From Sva-07 sp942492715 (GTDB lineage Bacteria; Actinomycetota; Acidimicrobiia; Acidimicrobiales; Ilumatobacteraceae), in NCBI GenBank assembly GCA_942492715.1, contig CALOFW010000005.1:62001-126000 (forward strand): 64,000 nucleotides of DNA, in the 5' to 3' direction. The notes below the pieces were generated by a model, which saw nothing but the letters and a program-made list of their open reading frames with translations, made no database searches and was not told where the DNA came from. This document shows positions 1-9,233 of the stretch, in pieces. Made by a program: the position numbers and the translations under genes. How positions within the stretch are numbered: the first letter of the stretch is position 1; each line of letters begins with the position of its first letter.

Positions 1-174
1 GCGCTGACCACCGACGGGCTCGGCGCGATCGGCCGCCGTGCGGCGTCGTTCAACGATGCCGAGGTCCTCTGGACGACGATCGTCTGCTCCGCGCTGCTCG
101 GGATCGCCGGGCTCACGCTCGTCTCCATCCTCGAGCGCGTGCTGCTCAGATGGCACGTCTCGCAGCGGAGCTGA
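1..174 (+). CDS. ABC transporter permease, C-terminal end (partial)
   Basis: Reading from base 1 gives 57 codons ending in TGA at 172-174; the start lies outside the window. The fragment opens with TTDGLGAIG, holds one hydrophobic segment (about residues 26-46) and ends with a basic LERVLLRWH-type tail. This resembles the last membrane helix of SsuC/TauC-type permeases that import sulfonates, nitrate or thiamine precursors. The next gene is an NMT1/THI5-like binding protein, which fits one importer operon. The substrate cannot be told from this piece. A different inner-membrane protein is possible but less likely. Confidence 0.7.
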   Translation, partial: ALTTDGLGAIGRRAASFNDAEVLWTTIVCSALLGIAGLTLVSILERVLLRWHVSQRS

Positions 175-265
175 CCGGGTACTTCCGGCGAGACCGTGGC
201 AAGATGACGTGCCCCGTCAGGCCGGTGCACGCCGGCCGCTCCATCATCGAATGATCGGACCACCG

Positions 266-1465
266 ATGCGCCTCCGCAACGCTGCTGCCCTCGCTCTGAC
301 CGCCGCCGTCGCCTTCGCCGCCTGCTCGAGCGACGACGACACGACCGACTCGGCCGACTCGGCCGACACCTCCGAATCCCCCGACGCCACCGGATCCCCC
401 GACGCCACCACGGCCACCAGCGCCGCCACGGGCAGCGGCACCACACCGGTGGTCGCCGGCGAGGCGTTCCCCGACGACCGCTGTGCCGCCAACGAAGCAG
501 CCGGCACGATCACCTACCTCACGGGGTTCGACTACGCCGCCACCGCTTCGATCGTCGACATCCTCGTCGCCGAGGAGCGGGGCTACTACGACGCGATGTG
601 CCTCGACGTGGAGGTGACCGCCAGCTTCTCGACGGCGAACTATCCGCTCGTGGCGGAGAACGACGCCCAGTTCGCATCGGGCGGCTCGTTCAGCGAAGTC
701 GTCGAGTTCTCGGCTGCGAACGACGCCGACCTCGTCGTGGTCGCCGTCGAGGGTCCGACCGCCATCGACTCGCTGATCGTGAAGCCCGGCAACGCGACCG
801 AGCTCGCCGATCTGGCCGGCGCCACGATCGGCGTGAAGGGCAAGCTGCCACCGAGCATCGCTGCGATGCTCGCGCAGGCCGGTCTCGTCGAAGGCGAGGA
901 CTTCGACACCGTGTTGCTCGACGGCTTCGATCCCGTCCAGCACATCGCCATCGAGTCGATCGTCGGGTTCCCCGGCTACAAGAGCAACGAGCCCGGCGCT
1001 CTCGAGCGCGCCGACATCCCGTTCGACCTGTTCGATCCGATCGACTACGACATCCCCGGCTCGTTCGGTGTGATCTACACGAACCAGCAGTTCATCGACG
1101 AGCACCCGACCGCCGCCGAGGACTTCGTGCGGGCCACGATGCTCGGGCTCGACGATGCCATCGCCGATCCCGAGGCCGCTGCGCAGATCTCCGTCGATCG
1201 GATCAACGCCGGCGGCAACCCGAACTTCCTGTCGCCGGAGGGCGAGGTGTTCCGGTGGACCACCGACGCCGCCTTGATCTCGTCGCTCACGCCCGAGGGG
1301 ACCGGCTACGGCGTCCCGCAGGCCGGCGCACTCCAAGCGGAACTCGACGCCTACGCCGAGATCGGGCTGTTCGACGGCACGGCACCCGACGCCGTCGCGG
1401 TACTCGGCGACGAGATCATCGTCGGGATCTACGACGCCGACGGCCAGGTGATCTGGCCGGCGTGA
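266..1465 (+). CDS. ABC transporter substrate-binding lipoprotein, NMT1/THI5-like
   Basis: A protein of 399 residues that should capture a small ligand outside the membrane for the importer whose permease end lies just upstream. The N-terminus (MRLRN, a hydrophobic Ala/Leu stretch, then AFAAC with Cys at residue 20) is a lipoprotein signal. A Ser/Thr/Asp/Ala linker of about 50 residues follows. The mature part has the periplasmic-binding-protein pattern of the NMT1/THI5 group (TYLTGFDYAATASIVDILVAEERGYY, then FASGGSFSEVVEF; given here in two pieces). ATG 266 was preferred to the in-frame ATG 251 because it puts the basic n-region at the start; neither has a clear ribosome binding site. The ligand could be a pyrimidine precursor, taurine or nitrate; this is not resolved. 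Confidence 0.8.
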   Translation: MRLRNAAALALTAAVAFAACSSDDDTTDSADSADTSESPDATGSPDATTATSAATGSGTTPVVAGEAFPDDRCAANEAAGTITYLTGFDYAATASIVDILVAEERGYYDAMCLDVEVTASFSTANYPLVAENDAQFASGGSFSEVVEFSAANDADLVVVAVEGPTAIDSLIVKPGNATELADLAGATIGVKGKLPPSIAAMLAQAGLVEGEDFDTVLLDGFDPVQHIAIESIVGFPGYKSNEPGALERADIPFDLFDPIDYDIPGSFGVIYTNQQFIDEHPTAAEDFVRATMLGLDDAIADPEAAAQISVDRINAGGNPNFLSPEGEVFRWTTDAALISSLTPEGTGYGVPQAGALQAELDAYAEIGLFDGTAPDAVAVLGDEIIVGIYDADGQVIWPA

Positions 1466-1472
1466 CCCTCGG

Positions 1473-1505
1473 TGTGACGCCGGCGGTCAAACCCCAGGCG
1501 TCACA
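1473..1505. terminator. Convergent hairpin between the binding protein and ribF
   Basis: Nine-base perfect arms (TGTGACGCC at 1473-1481, GGCGTCACA at 1497-1505) flank a 15-base loop in the gap between two convergent genes. There is no T-run, so it is a candidate bidirectional terminator judged mainly by position. Confidence 0.5.
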
Positions 1506-1507
1506 GC

Positions 1508-2449
1508 TCAGGCGAGGAGTTCGCGGGCGTGGTCGACGTCGTGCGTCAACTGTGCGATCAACGCATCGACTCCGTCGAACTTGCGCTCGCTGCGCAGGAA
1601 GTGGGCGAAGCGAACCTCGGCCGCCTCGCCGTACAGATCGACGTCGGCATCGAGCAGATGGGCCTCGAGGAGCGATGCATCGGCGTGCTCGTAGAACGTC
1701 GGGCGGCGACCCAGGTTGATCGCGCACGGGTGGACCGAGCCGTCGGGTCGCTCGTACCACCCTGCGTACACGCCGTCGGCAGGCATGCACATCCCGTTCG
1801 GAACGCCCACGTTCGCCGTCGGGAAGCCGAGCAGCCGGCCGCGCTGGTCGCCTTCGAACACGGTGCCCCGCACCTCGTACGGACGGCCGAGCATCGCGTT
1901 GGCGCGAGCGATGTCGCCCCCGGCGAGCGCCCGCCGGATCGCTGTGCTGCTCACCGGCTCGTCGACGCCGTCGCGCCGCGCGACGAGCTGCACCGGTTCG
2001 ACATCGAAGTGAGCCTCGACGCCGAGCTTGCGGAGAAGATCGACGTTGCCGTCACGGTGGCGGCCGAAGTGGAAGTCCTCACCGACCACGATCACCTGCG
2101 TGTGCAGGCATCGGACCAGCACCCGGTCGACGAACGACTCCGGCGTCTCTGCGGCCTGCCGCTCGTCGAACGGCACCACCACCACTGCGTCGACGCCGGT
2201 GGACTCCAGGAGCTCCAGTTTCTGGTCGGGGCTCGTGAGCAGGCGCGGGGCCGACTCGGGCCGCACGACGCTCGCCGGGTGGCGGTCGAACGTGACCACG
2301 ACCGACTTCGCCCCGAGCTCGGCGGCGCGGCGGCGAACCTGGTCGATCACCGTGCGATGGCCGAGGTGCACGCCGTCGTACGCCCCGATCGTGATGACGG
2401 CGCGGTCGTCGCCCCACGAGCAGTGTTCCAGGTCGGTGACGACGAGCAC
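1508..2449 (-). CDS. ribF: Bifunctional riboflavin kinase / FAD synthetase
   Basis: 313 residues, the usual RibF length. It phosphorylates riboflavin to FMN and adenylates FMN to FAD in the cytoplasm. The N-terminal nucleotidyltransferase half carries GVHLGH (residues 26-31, the HxGH-type ATP site) and SSTAIRRAL. The C-terminal flavokinase half begins near residue 185 and shows GFPTAN at 208-213 and the INLGRRPTF strand. The GTG at 2449 was chosen because it starts directly before the conserved VTDLEH...ITIGAYDGVH region; upstream in-frame sequence overlaps truB and is not family-like. It is the last gene of the truB-ribF end of the translation operon, as in many actinobacteria. Confidence 0.95.
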   Translation of the reverse strand: MLVVTDLEHCSWGDDRAVITIGAYDGVHLGHRTVIDQVRRRAAELGAKSVVVTFDRHPASVVRPESAPRLLTSPDQKLELLESTGVDAVVVVPFDERQAAETPESFVDRVLVRCLHTQVIVVGEDFHFGRHRDGNVDLLRKLGVEAHFDVEPVQLVARRDGVDEPVSSTAIRRALAGGDIARANAMLGRPYEVRGTVFEGDQRGRLLGFPTANVGVPNGMCMPADGVYAGWYERPDGSVHPCAINLGRRPTFYEHADASLLEAHLLDADVDLYGEAAEVRFAHFLRSERKFDGVDALIAQLTHDVDHARELLA

Positions 2450-2495
2450 GGCGGGAACGCTATCGGGCCCGTCGACACCGATGGGATTCGGCGGC

Positions 2496-3365
2496 TCAGA
2501 TCGGCAGCACGACCGCTGGCTTCGCCTGGCCGTCGCGGAAGGCCTCGTAGACCGCGAGGAGCCGGCCGGCTCTGTCGGAGACCGCCCATGGCCCCTCGCC
2601 CTGCCAGGCTGCGAGCACACGGCCGTTGGCGATCAGCGCCGCCGTGTCGTCGTCGACCTCGACGGGAGTGAGCGCTCGCACCGCGCTCTCGACCGGAAGC
2701 AGCACACACTCGTCGGGCGGCGCCGCTTCCGCGAGCGTGAACTCGCCGACATGGGTGCGCCGGAGGTTGCGGAGGTGCGCTCCGCCGCCGAGCAACCTCC
2801 CGAGATCGTCGGCGAGCGTTCGGATGTAGGTCCCGGCGGAGCACTCGACGTCGATCGCCAGGACGCCCGGCTCGACCCATTCGACGACGTCGAACCGGTG
2901 GATCGTGACCGGTCGAGCCGACCGCTCGACCTCGATGCCCTCGCGGGCGAGTTCGTGGAGCCGCTTGCCGTCGACCCGGATCGCCGACACCATCGGTGGA
3001 ACCTGCTCGATGTCGCCGATGAGATGCGCAGTGACCGCCGCGCGAGCGTCGTCCAGGGTCACCGCCGACATGTCGAAACTGCCGACGACGTCGCCGGCCG
3101 CGTCGAGCGTCGAGGTCGACGTCCCCAGCACCACCTCTCCCGTGTAGCCCTTGCGGGTCTTCTCGACGAAGCGGAGCAGCCGGGTCGCCTTGCCGACGGC
3201 GACCACCAGGACGCCGGTGGCATCGGGATCGAGTGTGCCGGCATGGCCGACCTGCCGCTCACCGAAGCGGCGGCGCAGCATGCCGACGACATCGTGGCTC
3301 GTCACCCCGGCTGGCTTGTCGACCACCGCCACGCCGTGGGTGGTCGCCGGTTTGCGACGCGCCAT
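2496..3365 (-). CDS. truB: tRNA pseudouridine(55) synthase
   Basis: 289 residues. It makes pseudouridine at position 55 of the T-loop of tRNAs. The catalytic motif HAGTLDPDATG holds the active Asp at residue 46. Other family blocks are VDKPAGVTSHDVV, GYTGEVVLGTSTSTLDA, and CSAGTYIRTLADDLG. The start ATG 3365 (MARRKP) lies 10 bases after the rbfA stop; the longer in-frame start at 3422 would run into rbfA. Gene order rbfA-truB-ribF is the common bacterial arrangement and suggests one transcript. Confidence 0.96.
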   Translation of the reverse strand: MARRKPATTHGVAVVDKPAGVTSHDVVGMLRRRFGERQVGHAGTLDPDATGVLVVAVGKATRLLRFVEKTRKGYTGEVVLGTSTSTLDAAGDVVGSFDMSAVTLDDARAAVTAHLIGDIEQVPPMVSAIRVDGKRLHELAREGIEVERSARPVTIHRFDVVEWVEPGVLAIDVECSAGTYIRTLADDLGRLLGGGAHLRNLRRTHVGEFTLAEAAPPDECVLLPVESAVRALTPVEVDDDTAALIANGRVLAAWQGEGPWAVSDRAGRLLAVYEAFRDGQAKPAVVLPI

Positions 3366-3375
3366 CAGTCCGCCA

Positions 3376-3801
3376 TCAGTCCTCGGGCACCGCGGGATCG
3401 GCGGACCCGGCGCCGGCTTCACGTTCGATCCGAGCCTGATCGGACTTCAGGATGTCGTCGATGCGGGCGGCGGAACGGATCACCATGTCGGGACGGAAGT
3501 CGAGGATCGGGGTCTTCTTCGCTCGGATCTGACGGGCGATCGACGACTGCAGGCGGACACGGTGATCGGCGAACGCCTCGAGGATCTCGGCGTCACCCTC
3601 CTCGTCGGCCAACGAGTCGAAGAACACGATCGCACGGTTCAGTTCGGGGTCGACATCGATGCCCGTGACCGTGACGAACGTCAGCCGCTCGTCGTCGATG
3701 CGCACCAGTTCGTCGGCGATGATCTCCTGCAACGTCGTGCTCACCCGCGCGCTTCGCGAGTACTTCGGCGTGCTGCTGCGGCTGTGGCGCTTGCCTGCCA
3801 T
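3376..3801 (-). CDS. rbfA: 30S ribosome-binding factor A
   Basis: 141 residues. RbfA binds the pre-30S subunit during 16S rRNA maturation and cold adaptation. The sequence begins MAGKRHSRSS, then has the family pattern RVSTTLQEIIADEL, a central strand with FVTVTGIDVDPELNRAIVFF, and LQSSIARQIRAKKTPILDFRPD; the acidic C-terminal tail is typical. Its start is preceded by GGAGG-like bases (AAGGAGG in the minus strand at about 3807-3813). Upstream lies a palindrome, then a DsbA-like gene rather than infB itself, so rbfA-truB-ribF may be partly uncoupled from infB. Confidence 0.95.
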   Translation of the reverse strand: MAGKRHSRSSTPKYSRSARVSTTLQEIIADELVRIDDERLTFVTVTGIDVDPELNRAIVFFDSLADEEGDAEILEAFADHRVRLQSSIARQIRAKKTPILDFRPDMVIRSAARIDDILKSDQARIEREAGAGSADPAVPED

Positions 3802-3816
3802 GGAAACCTCCTTGAT

Positions 3817-3847
3817 GGGACAACACGGGTCAGACCCGTGTTGTCCC
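3817..3847. repeat. 31-bp perfect palindrome, GGGTC-A-GACCC family, copy 1
   Basis: Arms of 15 bases (GGGACAACACGGGTC and its exact complement) around a single central A. It sits after the DsbA-like gene and just before the rbfA ribosome binding site. Related copies are at 20548-20586 and 24797-24827. It may act as a terminator for the DsbA-like gene or as a REP-like element. Confidence 0.75.
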
Positions 3848-3870
3848 GGGTCGGGTTCAGAGCGTCATAC

Positions 3871-4515
3871 TCAGGTGAAGTCGGGGGCGATGCGGTTGGA
3901 CCGCTTGAGTTCGGCCATGCCGGACATGGTGGCCAACTTCTCGACGGCGTCCCACAGTTCGACCGCTTCGTCTCCTGTGGGCGCCTTGGAGATCACGGGT
4001 CCGAAGAAGCTCGCCTCGCGCTCGCCGCCGGGGTGGAAGGTGAGGATCGGCGTTCCGACATCGCGACCGGTGCGGCTGAGCGCCAGCTCGGTGTCGGCGC
4101 GGAGGTACTCGTCGTGGGCGTCGTCGTCGGCAGCGTCGAGGTGACCCTCGTCGAACCCGTTGGCCGTCAGCAGGCCGCCGTACCAGCCCAGCGAGTCCTC
4201 ACGGGCCTCGGCGCGCTGTGCGCCGACGTGCAACGCAGTGCCGATCGCCGTGTACCAACGGCCGACCGCGGTGGGGTCGTCCTCGCCGAGCCGGATGGCG
4301 TCGGCGATGCGCAGGCCCTGTTGACCGAGGTAGTGGCCGGCCCGATACTGGGGCGTGTACCACTCCTGGTGATTGTCCTCGTTGAGGATCCACAGGGAGA
4401 TGAAGCGCCAGTCGACCTCGTAGTCGCGCTGCTCGCTGACGTTGACCACCCATCGCGAGGTGATCCACGCCCACGGGCACACCGGATCGAAGAAGAATTC
4501 GAGGTCGGCAGCCAT
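3871..4515 (-). CDS. DsbA-family (thioredoxin-fold) oxidoreductase, single-Cys motif
   Basis: 214 residues with no signal peptide, so probably cytoplasmic. The opening LEFFFDPVCPWAWITSRWV has the position and context of the CPxC active site of the DsbA/FrnE and mycothiol-dependent nitroreductase (Rv2466c-like) group. Here it reads CPWAW, so the second Cys is missing. The long helical insertion (VGRWYTAIGTALHVG onwards) and the conserved DVGTPILTFHP cis-Pro region fit the DsbA fold. It lies between infB and rbfA, an unusual neighbour. A monothiol, mycothiol-linked reductase or isomerase role is an inference. Confidence 0.8.
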   Translation of the reverse strand: MAADLEFFFDPVCPWAWITSRWVVNVSEQRDYEVDWRFISLWILNEDNHQEWYTPQYRAGHYLGQQGLRIADAIRLGEDDPTAVGRWYTAIGTALHVGAQRAEAREDSLGWYGGLLTANGFDEGHLDAADDDAHDEYLRADTELALSRTGRDVGTPILTFHPGGEREASFFGPVISKAPTGDEAVELWDAVEKLATMSGMAELKRSNRIAPDFT

Positions 4516-4548
4516 CCGGCCAACCTATCGACCACTGACCTCGTGCCG

Positions 4549-7508
4549 TCAGGTTCGAGCGATCTCGACGTCCTCGTAGGTCTCGATGAGGTCGCCGGGC
4601 TTGAGGTCCTGGAAGTCGGACAGGCCGATACCGCACTCGAAGCCCTCGCGGACCTCGCGCGCATCGTCCTTGAACCGCTTGAGCGACGCGATGTCACCCT
4701 TCCAGATGATCGTGCCGTCACGAAGGAAGCGCACCTTCGAGCCGCGGGTGATGACACCCGAGCGCACGTAACAGCCGGCGATCGCACCGAGCTTGGGCAC
4801 CCGGAAGATCTCGCGGACCTCGGCTTCGCCGGTGACCTGCTCCTCGAACTCGGGCTCGAGCATGCCGATCACGGCCTGCTCGATGTCCTCGAGGAGCTTG
4901 TAGATGATCTCGTAGGTACGGATCTCCACTTCTTCCTGCTCGGCCAGCTTGCGGGCCTTGCCGTCGGGACGGACGTTGAAGCCGATGATCGTCGCGTTGG
5001 TCGCGTTCGCCAGCGTGATGTCGTTCTCGGTGATCCCGCCGACGGCGCGGTGCACGAAGCTGACGTCGACCTCGTCGCGTTCGAGCCGCCGCAGCGACTC
5101 GGTGACGGCCTCGAGCGAACCCTGCACGTCGGCCTTGAGGATGAGGTTGACCGACGCCTTCTCACCCGACTGGATCTGGGCGAAGATGTCCTCGAGCTTG
5201 GTTCCGGTCTTGACCCGTGCGTCCTCACGCAGGTGCTTCGCCTTGAGGCGCAGCTCGCGCGATTCGGCGACCGTGCGGGCGATCTTGTCGTCGGGCGCGG
5301 CGCGGAACTCGTCGCCCGCTTCGGGCACGAGCGAGAGCCCGAGCACCTGCACCGGCGTCGACGGACCAGCGGTCTTGACCTGCTCGCCCTTGTCGTTGAT
5401 CATCGCCCGGACCTTGCCCCAGGCCGCACCGGCCACGATCGGGTCGCCGACCTTGAGCTCGCCCTTGTCGACCAGCACCGTGGCCACCGGGCCGCGTCCC
5501 TTGTCGAGCTGGGCCTCGATCACGATGCCCTTGGCTCGCCCGGTGGGGTTCGCCGTGAGTTCCTCGAGTTCGGCAACGACCTGCAGCTGCTCGATCAACT
5601 CGTCGACGCCGACGCCCTGGAGAGCCGACATCTCGACGACGATCGTGTCGCCACCCCAGGACTCGGGGACGAGTTCGTACTCGGCGAGCTGCGTGAGCAC
5701 CCGTTGGGGGTCCGCGTTGTCCTTGTCGATCTTGTTGACCGCGACCACGATCGGCACGTCGGCCGCGCGGGCGTGGTTGATCGCCTCGATCGTCTGCGGC
5801 ATGATCCCGTCGTCGGCGGCGACCATCAACACCACGATGTCGGTGGCGTCGGCGCCGCGGGCACGCATCTGCGTGAACGCCGCGTGGCCGGGGGTGTCGA
5901 GGAACGTGACCGAACCGTTCTCGTTCTGCACCTGGTACGCACCGATGTGCTGGGTGATGCCTCCGGCCTCGCCTTCGACGACGTTGGCACCACGGATGTG
6001 GTCGAGCAACGTGGTCTTGCCGTGGTCGACGTGACCCATCACGGTGATCACGGGCGGGCGCGGTTCCTGCATCTCGTCGTCGTCGGAGTCGTCGAACAAC
6101 TTCTGCAGTTCGACCTCCTCCTGCTGACCGGGCTCGACCAGCAGGATCTCTGCGCCGACTTCGAGGGCGAAGAGCTCCATCTGCTCGTCGGCGAGGGTCA
6201 TGGTGGCCGTGACCATCTCGCCGTTGTTGAGCAGGAAGCGCACGACGTCGGCGGCGGTGCGGTTCAGCTTCGGAGCGAACTCCTGAGCTGACACACCGCG
6301 CTCGATGATGACGATGCCCTCGGGAACCGGAGCGTCGGATGACGTGTAGGTCGTGAACTGCGGCTGCAGGTCGTCCTGGTCGCGACGACGACGTCGCCGA
6401 CCGGTACGGCGCGGCGGACGCCGCTGCCCGCTCGGACGATTGCCGCCACCACCGGGACGGCCCGGTGCTCCGCCGCCACCTCCCGGGCCGCCGGGTCGGC
6501 CGGCGCCACCGCCGGGACCGCCGGCCGGACGCGGCGTGTAGCCACCGGGGCGCGGCCCGGTCGAACGGGCACCGCCGGTACGGCTCGTGGGACGTGCTGA
6601 GCCGGGGGGCGGCGGAATCGGCTTGCCACTCGGCGACAGGGGCCGCCCCGGAGGCGGTGGGATCGGCTTGCCGGTCGGCGACATCGGACGCGCCGCTGCT
6701 GCATCGGGGCGCTCATCGGCGCGCGCACGCGCCTCGGGGGGCGCGGTCGGCTGCTCGGGTGGACGACCACCAGCGGTCGGTCGGGCGCTCGAGATCACAC
6801 GGGCGTTCGAGTCGGCGGGCGCCGACGATTGCTCGGTCTCGGCAGCGGCGGGGGCCGACGGGCTGTCGTCGGTCACGGCTGCGGGAGCTTCGTCGGCTGC
6901 CGCGGGCGACTCGGCGGCTTCGTCGACGGCCGGTGCTGCCTCGACCTCGGGAGCCGCCTCGACGGGGGGCGCCGCCTCGACGGGGGGCGCGGACGCGGCG
7001 CGGCCGCTGCAACCTCGACCTCGGGCGCGACATCGGGCGCAGGCGGCGCTTCCGCGACTGCCCCGTCGGAGTCGGGCACATCGACGGGAGCCGGAGCGTC
7101 GTCGACCGCCGGGGGTGCCACGGACTCGGCGGCTGCCGGCGCTGGTTCGTCGCTCGGGGTCGGTTCGTCGGCCGCCGCTGCGGTCTTGGCACCGTCGGTG
7201 TCCGAGTCGGACTTCGCCGGCTGCTTCTTGGCGGCGGCCTTCTTCGCTGGCGCCTTCTTCGCTGGCGCCTTCTTCGCAGCCGCCTTCTTGGCGGTCTTCT
7301 TGACGGGCTTCGCCTCCTCGGGCTGCTCGTCGCGGGTGAGCCCATCGCGCTCGGCGCGGCGGGTCACCATGTCGGCGTACGCCTCGGCGAGTGAGGATGA
7401 CGGTCCCTTCGCGGCAACGCCGAGTACTCCACACAGGTCGAGGACCTCTGCGTTCGTCATCCCGAGCTCCTTCGCGAGCTCGTGGATCCTGATCTTCTTA
7501 GCTGCCAC
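4549..7508 (-). CDS. infB: Translation initiation factor IF-2, with apparent frameshift
   Basis: IF-2 brings fMet-tRNA to the 30S P site and is a GTPase. The start at 7508 gives the IF2 N-domain (MAAKKIRIHELAKELGMTN), a Lys/Ala-rich stretch and an acidic Ala/Pro/Glu-rich linker. The C-terminal two thirds carry GHVDHGKTT (G1), DTPGHAAF (G3), NKID (G4) and domains II-IV, ending at 4549. The two parts lie in different frames. The switch falls between about 6985 and 7015, in repeated CGGGGGGCGCCGCC tracts. Adding one base would give a normal product of about 986 residues, since the span is 2960 bases. As infB is essential, a sequencing indel is the first explanation; an internal start downstream is another. 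Confidence 0.92.
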
Positions 7509-7557
7509 GTTGTCGATTCAACCTTTCACAGTCGTCATTGCCTCGCGGATGCAGGAA

Positions 7558-7871
7558 TCACTGCGCATCCGATTCGTCTTCGTACTCGACGTCACTCGCG
7601 CAAGATGCTCTGATCGCCGCCTCGTCGTCGCGTGTGACCTCGCTGCGCCACGCCCGTGCGAACGCACCGCGGCCGATGGCAACGTCGAGACACCCGGGGT
7701 CGACCAGCTCGCCCACCTGCGAACCCCTGCACACCCATGCGCCGCGTCCGTCGCTCGCCCCATCGACGCTGATGCCCGAGGCCGACCTCGTGATCCGCAC
7801 GAGCGCGGACTGTGCACGTCGTCGGCGGCAGCCGAGACAGCTGCGAACGGGTTCGGGGTGGCCGGCTTCAC
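7558..7871 (-). CDS. ylxR: YlxR (DUF448) family RNA-binding protein, frame-disrupted start
   Basis: Small protein (about 104 residues if intact) between nusA and infB, where YlxR normally sits. It binds RNA and is reported to modulate RNase P. The minus strand reads VRSCLGCRRRRAQSALVRI, the hallmark RTCVGCR region, then GRGAWVCR and GRGAFARAW. The only good start, a GTG at 7871 overlapping the nusA stop (TGAGTG), is in another frame from this motif. One added base near 7845 would join MKPATPNP to VRSCLGC; the span of 314 bases is one short of a whole number of codons. A CTG at 7875 in the correct frame is the alternative start. Confidence 0.75.
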
Positions 7872-9233
7872 TCAGTCGTCGTCTGCTTCCGTGGTGGCGG
7901 GCTCGTCGGCAGTCTCGTTGGCGGGCTCCTCGGCGGTGCTGCCCTCGTCGGCCGTCGCTGACTCCGGGGCATCGCCGTCGACGCCCTCGTTCGCGGTTTC
8001 GACCTCGACCTCGGCAACCTCGACCTCGGCAACCTCGACCTCGGCGGTCTCGGCGTCAGCGGTCTCGGCGTCAGCGGTCTCGGAGTCGGCGGTCTCACCT
8101 TCGGCCGGCGCAACCGCGGCGGCGGCTTGCCAGTCGGACTCGCTGATCACGCTGCCATCGGCGGCGTGCCACTCCATCTCGCCGGTCTCGGCGTTGGCGC
8201 GCCATTCGCCGTCGGCGTACTCGACGTCGACGTCGCGGCCACCGGCCGGGATGCCCTCGGCCAGCTGCGTCTCGGAACGGATGTCGACGCGCACGCCGGT
8301 GAGGCGCGCAGCGAGACGAGCGTTCTGGCCTTCACGGCCGATCGCCAGGCTCAGCTGGTGGTCGGGCACGATCACGTCGGCGGCGGTGCCGTCGTCGGAG
8401 ATGTTGACCTGCGTGACCTTCGCCGGCGACAGCGCCTTGGCGACGAAGTCGGCCAGGTCATCACTGAACGGGACGATGTCGATCTTCTCGCCGCGCATCT
8501 CGTTGACGACCATGCGGACACGCCCACCGCGGGCGCCGACGCAGGCGCCGACCGGATCGACGTTGTGGTCGTTCGACCAGACGGCGATCTTCGTGCGGTG
8601 ACCCGGTTCACGGGCGCAGGCCTTGATCTCGACGATGCCGTCCGCGATCTCGGGAACCTCGAGCTCGAACAGCCGCTTGATCAGGCCGGGGTGCGTGCGC
8701 GACACGACGATCTGCGGACCCTTCGGCGTGCGGCGGACCTCGACGATGTATGCCTTCTGGCGATCGCCCTGGGCGGGACGCTCGAACGGGACCTGCTCCG
8801 CCTGCGGCAGCAGCGCTTCGACCCGGCCGAGGTCGAGCAGCGTGTAGCGGGCGTCGGTGCGCTGGATGATGCCGGTGACGATGTCGCCCTCGCGGTTCGC
8901 GTACTCCTCGAACTTCCGCTCGGACTCGACCTCGCGGATGCGCTGGCTCATCACCTGGCGGAACGTCTGGGCGGCGATGCGGCCGAGCTCTTCCTTCTTC
9001 GGGGTGTCGTCGCGCTCGTTGACCCAGTTGCCGTTCTCGTCGACGTCGTACGCGATGAACGAGAACTCCATCGTCTCGGGGTTGACCTCGACGACCACTT
9101 CGTCGGCAGCGTCGGGACGACGCTTGTACGCCGACGCGAGCGCGTCGACGAGGACGTGCAGCAGGGTGTCCTCGGAGATGCCCTTCTCCTGGGCCAGCAT
9201 GCCGATGGCCTCGCTCATGTCGAGGTTGCTCAT
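7872..9233 (-). CDS. nusA: Transcription termination/antitermination factor NusA
   Basis: 453 residues. NusA binds RNA polymerase and controls pausing, termination and antitermination. The order is an N-terminal RNAP-binding domain (MSNLDMSEAIGMLAQEKG), an S1 domain (EGDIVTGIIQRTD to about residue 200), KH1 (GACVGARGGRVRMV) and KH2 (LAIGREGQNARLAARL). A Trp/Asp-rich segment follows, then an acidic tail of A-E-V-E-V and A-D-A-E-T repeats. The start ATG 9233 overlaps the rimP stop by four bases, which argues for translational coupling. The longer in-frame start at 9341 would lie inside rimP. Confidence 0.96.
   Translation of the reverse strand: MSNLDMSEAIGMLAQEKGISEDTLLHVLVDALASAYKRRPDAADEVVVEVNPETMEFSFIAYDVDENGNWVNERDDTPKKEELGRIAAQTFRQVMSQRIREVESERKFEEYANREGDIVTGIIQRTDARYTLLDLGRVEALLPQAEQVPFERPAQGDRQKAYIVEVRRTPKGPQIVVSRTHPGLIKRLFELEVPEIADGIVEIKACAREPGHRTKIAVWSNDHNVDPVGACVGARGGRVRMVVNEMRGEKIDIVPFSDDLADFVAKALSPAKVTQVNISDDGTAADVIVPDHQLSLAIGREGQNARLAARLTGVRVDIRSETQLAEGIPAGGRDVDVEYADGEWRANAETGEMEWHAADGSVISESDWQAAAAVAPAEGETADSETADAETADAETAEVEVAEVEVAEVEVETANEGVDGDAPESATADEGSTAEEPANETADEPATTEADDD
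8001..8096. repeat. 15-bp in-frame tandem repeats in the nusA tail
   Basis: Two adjoining blocks of 15-base units encode A-E-V-E-V repeats and A-D-A-E-T repeats at the NusA C-terminus. The unit is a multiple of three, so copy-number change would keep the frame. Confidence 0.75.

Noticed and set aside
3151..6291. Very long plus-strand open frame (over 1000 codons) opposite infB and neighbours
   Set aside because: It is antisense to infB, rbfA and the DsbA-like gene, whose motifs are clear. Long empty frames opposite genes are expected when third positions are almost all G or C.
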